NCBI GenBank assembly: GCA_035719045.1
Contig: DASTGO010000353.1
Location: 1-17,816 of the forward strand
Source: DASTGO01 sp035719045
GTDB taxonomy: Bacteria > Actinomycetota > Actinomycetes > Actinomycetales > Kineosporiaceae
Direction: 5' to 3'
Length of the DNA: 17,816 nucleotides
Shown: piece after piece, positions 15,588 to 17,816 of the stretch
Numbering within the stretch: the first letter of the stretch is position 1
Layout of the letters: each line of letters opens with the position of its first letter
Notes under the pieces: model-generated
Told to the model about the DNA's origin: nothing
Seen by the model: the letters and a program-made list of their open reading frames with translations, nothing else
Database searches by the model: none
Translations under genes and position numbers: made by a program

Positions 15588-17168
15588 ATGACCTGGCTCG
15601 CAGGCCCCCGACGGAACACCCCTACCGCCGTCCTGGCCGCCGTGGCCGTGACCGCGCCGCTACTGCTCGGCGGGTGTGTGGGCGGATCAGGTTCGGGGAC
15701 GGGCCCGTCCGTGCCGCCGGCGGTTCCGCTGCCGTCGACGGCGAGCGCGACGAGCGATCCGGCGAACCGGCCGGAGCTGGCGAAGTTCTACGGGCAGCCG
15801 CTGAACTGGAGCCGCTGCGGGGGTGGGTTCGACTGCGCGAAGGTGACCGTGCCGGTGGACTGGGCGCAGCCGGACGGCCCGACCATCCAGTTGGCGGTCA
15901 AGCGGCTGCCCGCGGCCGGGAAGAAGATCGGCTCGATGCTGGTGAACCCCGGCGGCCCCGGGGTGTCCGGGCTGAGCTTCGTCGACCAGGCGCGCACCCA
16001 GTTCGGTGAGCACGTGCGCGACAGCTTCGACATCGTCGGGTGGGACCCGCGCGGGGTGGGCAAGTCGGCGCCGATCAACTGCTACTCGGTGGCGCAGGTC
16101 GACAAGTACGTCGCGCAGGACGCCACCCCCGACACCCCGGCCGAGGTGGACGCCCTGGTCCAGGCGGGCAAGGACCTCGGAGCGGCCTGCCAGCGCGCGG
16201 CCGGCGACCTGCTCGGACACATCGACACGCTCAGCACCGTCAAGGACATGGACGTGCTGCGGGCGGTGCTCAAGGACAGCCGGCTGAGCTACTACGGGGC
16301 CTCCTACGGGACGTTCATCGGGGCCTGGTACGCACAGGAGTTCCCGTGGCGGGTGGGCCGGCTGGTACTCGACGGCGCCGTCGACCCGTCCCTGACCACC
16401 GACCAGTACACCGAGGGACAGGCAGAGGGGTTCTACCGGGGACTGCGCGCCTTCGTCGCCGACTGCCAGAAGAAGGGGTCCTGCCCCCTGCGCGGTTCGG
16501 TCGACGACGGGATCAAGCAGCTCGGGGACCTGATCCAGGCAGCCGACCAGAACCCGTTGCGGACCAACGACAAGAGCGGCCGCAAGCTCACCGAGTCGCT
16601 GTTCCTCGTCGGCGTGGCCATGGCGATGTACCTCGACCAGCTCTGGCCGACACTGGTGCGCGGGCTGACCGAGGCCCAGCAGGGCGACGGCAGCACTCTG
16701 CTCACCCTGGCGGACGCCTACTACGAGCGCGACGACCCGACGGCGTACACCGGGACCCTGGGCGCGAACGCCGCCATCTTCTGCCTGGACCACCCCGACC
16801 CCGACACCCCGGCGCAGGCAGCCCAACTGGCGGCCCGGCTCCAGCAGAAGTACCCGCCCGAGGGCGGTGCCATCGGCTGGGGAGTGCTCGGCTGCGCCCA
16901 ATGGCCGATCAAGCCGGTGCTGACCCCGCAGAAGCTGACCGCCACCGGAGCTGCCCCGATCCTTGTGGTCGGCACCACCGGCGACCCCGCGACCCCCTAC
17001 GCCTGGGCCAAGTCACTGGCCGCCCAGCTCGGCTCGGGTCGGCTGCTCACCTGGGAAGGCAGTGGGCACACCGCCTACGGCCAGGGCAGCACCTGCGTGG
17101 TCAAGGTCGTCGAGTCGTACCTCGTCGCCGGCGTGGTCCCGGCACGCGACACGACGTGCACGTCCTGA
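15588..17168 (+). CDS. Secreted lipoprotein, TAP-like alpha/beta hydrolase (peptidase S33 type)
   Basis: 526 residues from ATG 15588, chosen because a proper signal peptide starts here and GGGAG lies about ten bases upstream; the open frame extends further 5' without support. Residues 1-29 form a signal peptide (basic GPRRN, hydrophobic core, LLLGG) followed by Cys30, a lipobox-like cleavage site, then a Ser/Gly/Pro linker. The alpha/beta-hydrolase core has the oxyanion-type NPGGPGVSG, the strand FDIVGWDPRGVGKS, nucleophile elbow GASYG with Ser239, Asp466 in VGTTGDPATPY, and His494 in GSGHTAYG. This triad, the C-terminal TAP-like domain and several cysteines match secreted tripeptidyl aminopeptidases of actinobacteria (Streptomyces Slp/Tap, mycobacterial Rv2224c-type). 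It probably trims peptides or processes envelope proteins outside the membrane; the true substrate cannot be read from sequence. It seems separate from the holB operon. Confidence 0.9.
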   Translation: MTWLAGPRRNTPTAVLAAVAVTAPLLLGGCVGGSGSGTGPSVPPAVPLPSTASATSDPANRPELAKFYGQPLNWSRCGGGFDCAKVTVPVDWAQPDGPTIQLAVKRLPAAGKKIGSMLVNPGGPGVSGLSFVDQARTQFGEHVRDSFDIVGWDPRGVGKSAPINCYSVAQVDKYVAQDATPDTPAEVDALVQAGKDLGAACQRAAGDLLGHIDTLSTVKDMDVLRAVLKDSRLSYYGASYGTFIGAWYAQEFPWRVGRLVLDGAVDPSLTTDQYTEGQAEGFYRGLRAFVADCQKKGSCPLRGSVDDGIKQLGDLIQAADQNPLRTNDKSGRKLTESLFLVGVAMAMYLDQLWPTLVRGLTEAQQGDGSTLLTLADAYYERDDPTAYTGTLGANAAIFCLDHPDPDTPAQAAQLAARLQQKYPPEGGAIGWGVLGCAQWPIKPVLTPQKLTATGAAPILVVGTTGDPATPYAWAKSLAAQLGSGRLLTWEGSGHTAYGQGSTCVVKVVESYLVAGVVPARDTTCTS

Positions 17169-17181
17169 GCCGCTGACCCCC

Positions 17182-17187
17182 TATACT
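17182..17187 (+). promoter_or_regulatory. -10 box of the tRNA-Thr gene
   Basis: TATACT is close to the sigma-A consensus TATAAT, 29 bases before the mature tRNA 5' end and only 14 bases after the hydrolase stop. The -35 position would lie in the last hydrolase codons and is not well conserved. Confidence 0.55.
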
Positions 17188-17194
17188 CGACTCC

Positions 17195-17215
17195 CGGTGC
17201 CAGTATCCGGCACCG
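17195..17215 (+). other. 7-bp hairpin in the tRNA-Thr leader
   Basis: CGGTGCC (17195-17201) and GGCACCG (17209-17215) pair around a 7-base loop and end one base before the mature tRNA. It could be a 5' leader structure of the precursor or the terminator of the hydrolase gene. Confidence 0.45.
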
Positions 17216-17216
17216 T

Positions 17217-17290
17217 GCCGCCTTAGCTCAGTCGGCCAGAGCGACGCACTCGTAATGCGTAGGTCGTGGGTTCGATTCCCACAGGCGGCT
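17217..17290 (+). tRNA. tRNA-Thr (anticodon CGT)
   Basis: A full cloverleaf is present. The acceptor stem is GCCGCCT/AGGCGGC (17217-17223 with 17283-17289). The D stem GCTC/GAGC is at 17226-17229 and 17239-17242. The anticodon stem ACGCA/TGCGT flanks the loop CTCGTAA, with anticodon CGT at 17251-17253, which reads ACG (Thr). The variable loop is 17261-17265. The T stem GTGGG/CCCAC encloses TTCGATT. The discriminator is T17290 and the CCA end is not encoded. A good -10 box and an intrinsic terminator flank it, so it is a single-gene unit. It is also a typical site for integrative elements. Confidence 0.97.
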
Positions 17291-17310
17291 CCGATGAAAC
17301 CGCAGGTCAG

Positions 17311-17343
17311 AGGCCACTTTAGGGTGGCCTTTCCTGTTTGTTT
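17311..17343 (+). terminator. Intrinsic terminator of tRNA-Thr
   Basis: AGGCCAC (17311-17317) pairs with GTGGCCT (17324-17330) around a 6-base loop. A T-rich tail (TTCCTGTTTGTTT, 17331-17343) follows. This is the only classic U-tailed terminator in the window. Confidence 0.85.
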
Positions 17344-17514
17344 GGCCACGTACGTGGAATCCTTTGTGTGTGTTGCGCGACCTCTCCCACGGCACCAGGA
17401 GCTCTGAGAGCACAGGGTGGGCACCGCCCGGCCCCTCTTCGTCAGGATGATGTGAGACACCTCGTGTGAAGGCGAGGGTTCCTGGCAAGGGTGGGGATCG
17501 GAGACCCTGTGTAT

Positions 17515-17816
17515 GTGTCGACATCGTCTGGCAGTCCGTCCGGTTCGGTCCCGGAGGACGCCGATCCGGCTCCGCGCCCAACGCGGCGGGCGTTCAGCCC
17601 GGAGTACAAGCTCGCGATCGTTACCGAGTACGAGCAGGCGCCCAACGGGCAGAAGAGCGCCATCCTTCGCCGCGAAGGCCTGTACTCCTCGCACATCATC
17701 GAGTGGATGCGGGCACGTGATGCCGGCGTGCTGACCGCCTCGGCAACGACGCCGCAATCCACGAAGCCGGGGCGGCCGGCCAAGAAGACGGCCGAGCAAC
17801 TGGAGTTGGAGAAGCT
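17515..17816 (+). CDS. IS3-type transposase first ORF (OrfA), 3'-partial
   Basis: The frame runs off the right window edge, with 100 complete codons visible. From residue 23 it reads TRRAFSPEYKLAIVTEYEQA, then ILRREGLYSSHIIEWMRARDAG (about 50-71) and a basic KPGRPAKKTAEQLELEK. This is the helix-turn-helix plus leucine-zipper-like start of IS3-family OrfA proteins (HTH_Tnp_1 type), which bind the element's ends. The catalytic OrfB, with its DDE domain, would lie beyond the window. The start is uncertain: GTG 17515 gives the N-terminus VSTSSGSPSG; an in-frame GTG at 17509 sits closer to GGAGA (17500-17504). The in-frame stop TGA at 17467-17469 limits any longer form. The left end of the element must lie between the tRNA terminator and this start; I could not define its inverted repeat. 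Confidence 0.85.
   Translation, partial: MSTSSGSPSGSVPEDADPAPRPTRRAFSPEYKLAIVTEYEQAPNGQKSAILRREGLYSSHIIEWMRARDAGVLTASATTPQSTKPGRPAKKTAEQLELEK

Noticed and set aside
17101..17799. Minus-strand open frames across the tRNA, encoding a GNRTHDLRIT-type peptide
   Set aside because: This peptide is the well-known translation of the antisense strand of a tRNA gene and is a frequent false protein annotation. The frame also overlaps the hydrolase end and the transposase and has no ribosome-binding site.
1..17816. CRISPR array, toxin-antitoxin pair or phage-defence system
   Set aside because: No regularly spaced 25-40 base repeats and no recognisable defence or toxin genes were found. The only repeats are in-frame coding repeats and short hairpins.

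Overview
The window is very GC-rich DNA with GTG starts, dense coding and actinobacterial gene families. It looks like a chromosomal piece of a high-GC actinomycete. Genus cannot be fixed from the sequence; a Nakamurella-, Frankia- or Streptomyces-like relative would fit. From memory of such genomes, the order class I methyltransferase, topA, membrane-fused thymidylate kinase, DNA polymerase III delta' subunit, secreted TAP-type hydrolase, tRNA-Thr is a conserved core neighbourhood. The window shows that order with one insertion and one mobile right edge.

Layout. Positions 2-1693 (+) hold the 3' part of a class I SAM-dependent methyltransferase. It faces a four-gene minus-strand operon (7388 to 1860), and two hairpins lie between them. 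The operon encodes a sensor kinase with a nitrate/nitrite-sensing (NIT)-like ectodomain and a roughly 720-residue Pro/Gly-rich tail, a roadblock/LC7 protein, a DUF742 protein and a small P-loop GTPase. This is the 'conservon' (CvnA-B-C-D) arrangement, tightly coupled by overlaps and strong Shine-Dalgarno sites. A 667-base divergent spacer (7389-8055) without a convincing gene separates it from topA (8056-10932, +). After 169 bases come a large MFS-transporter/thymidylate kinase fusion (11102-14242), which may start leaderless, and holB (14239-15453), which overlaps it by 4 bases. A predicted secreted lipoprotein of the tripeptidyl-aminopeptidase-like alpha/beta hydrolase family follows (15588-17168), then tRNA-Thr(CGT) (17217-17290) with its own promoter-like -10 box and an intrinsic terminator. 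The window ends inside the first ORF of an IS3-type transposase (17515 to the edge).

How the genes work together. topA, tmk and holB supply supercoiling control, dTTP precursor synthesis and the clamp loader, so they form a DNA replication cluster. The conservon is a separate signalling unit: a membrane kinase-like sensor probably acts through the roadblock and DUF742 proteins on a GTPase switch, and no response regulator lies nearby. The hydrolase is probably a cell-envelope peptidase. I see no CRISPR array, toxin-antitoxin pair or clear defence system. The most unusual features are the two very large multi-domain proteins with repetitive disordered tails, the conservon's position inside a core block, and the change from core to mobile DNA just after the tRNA.
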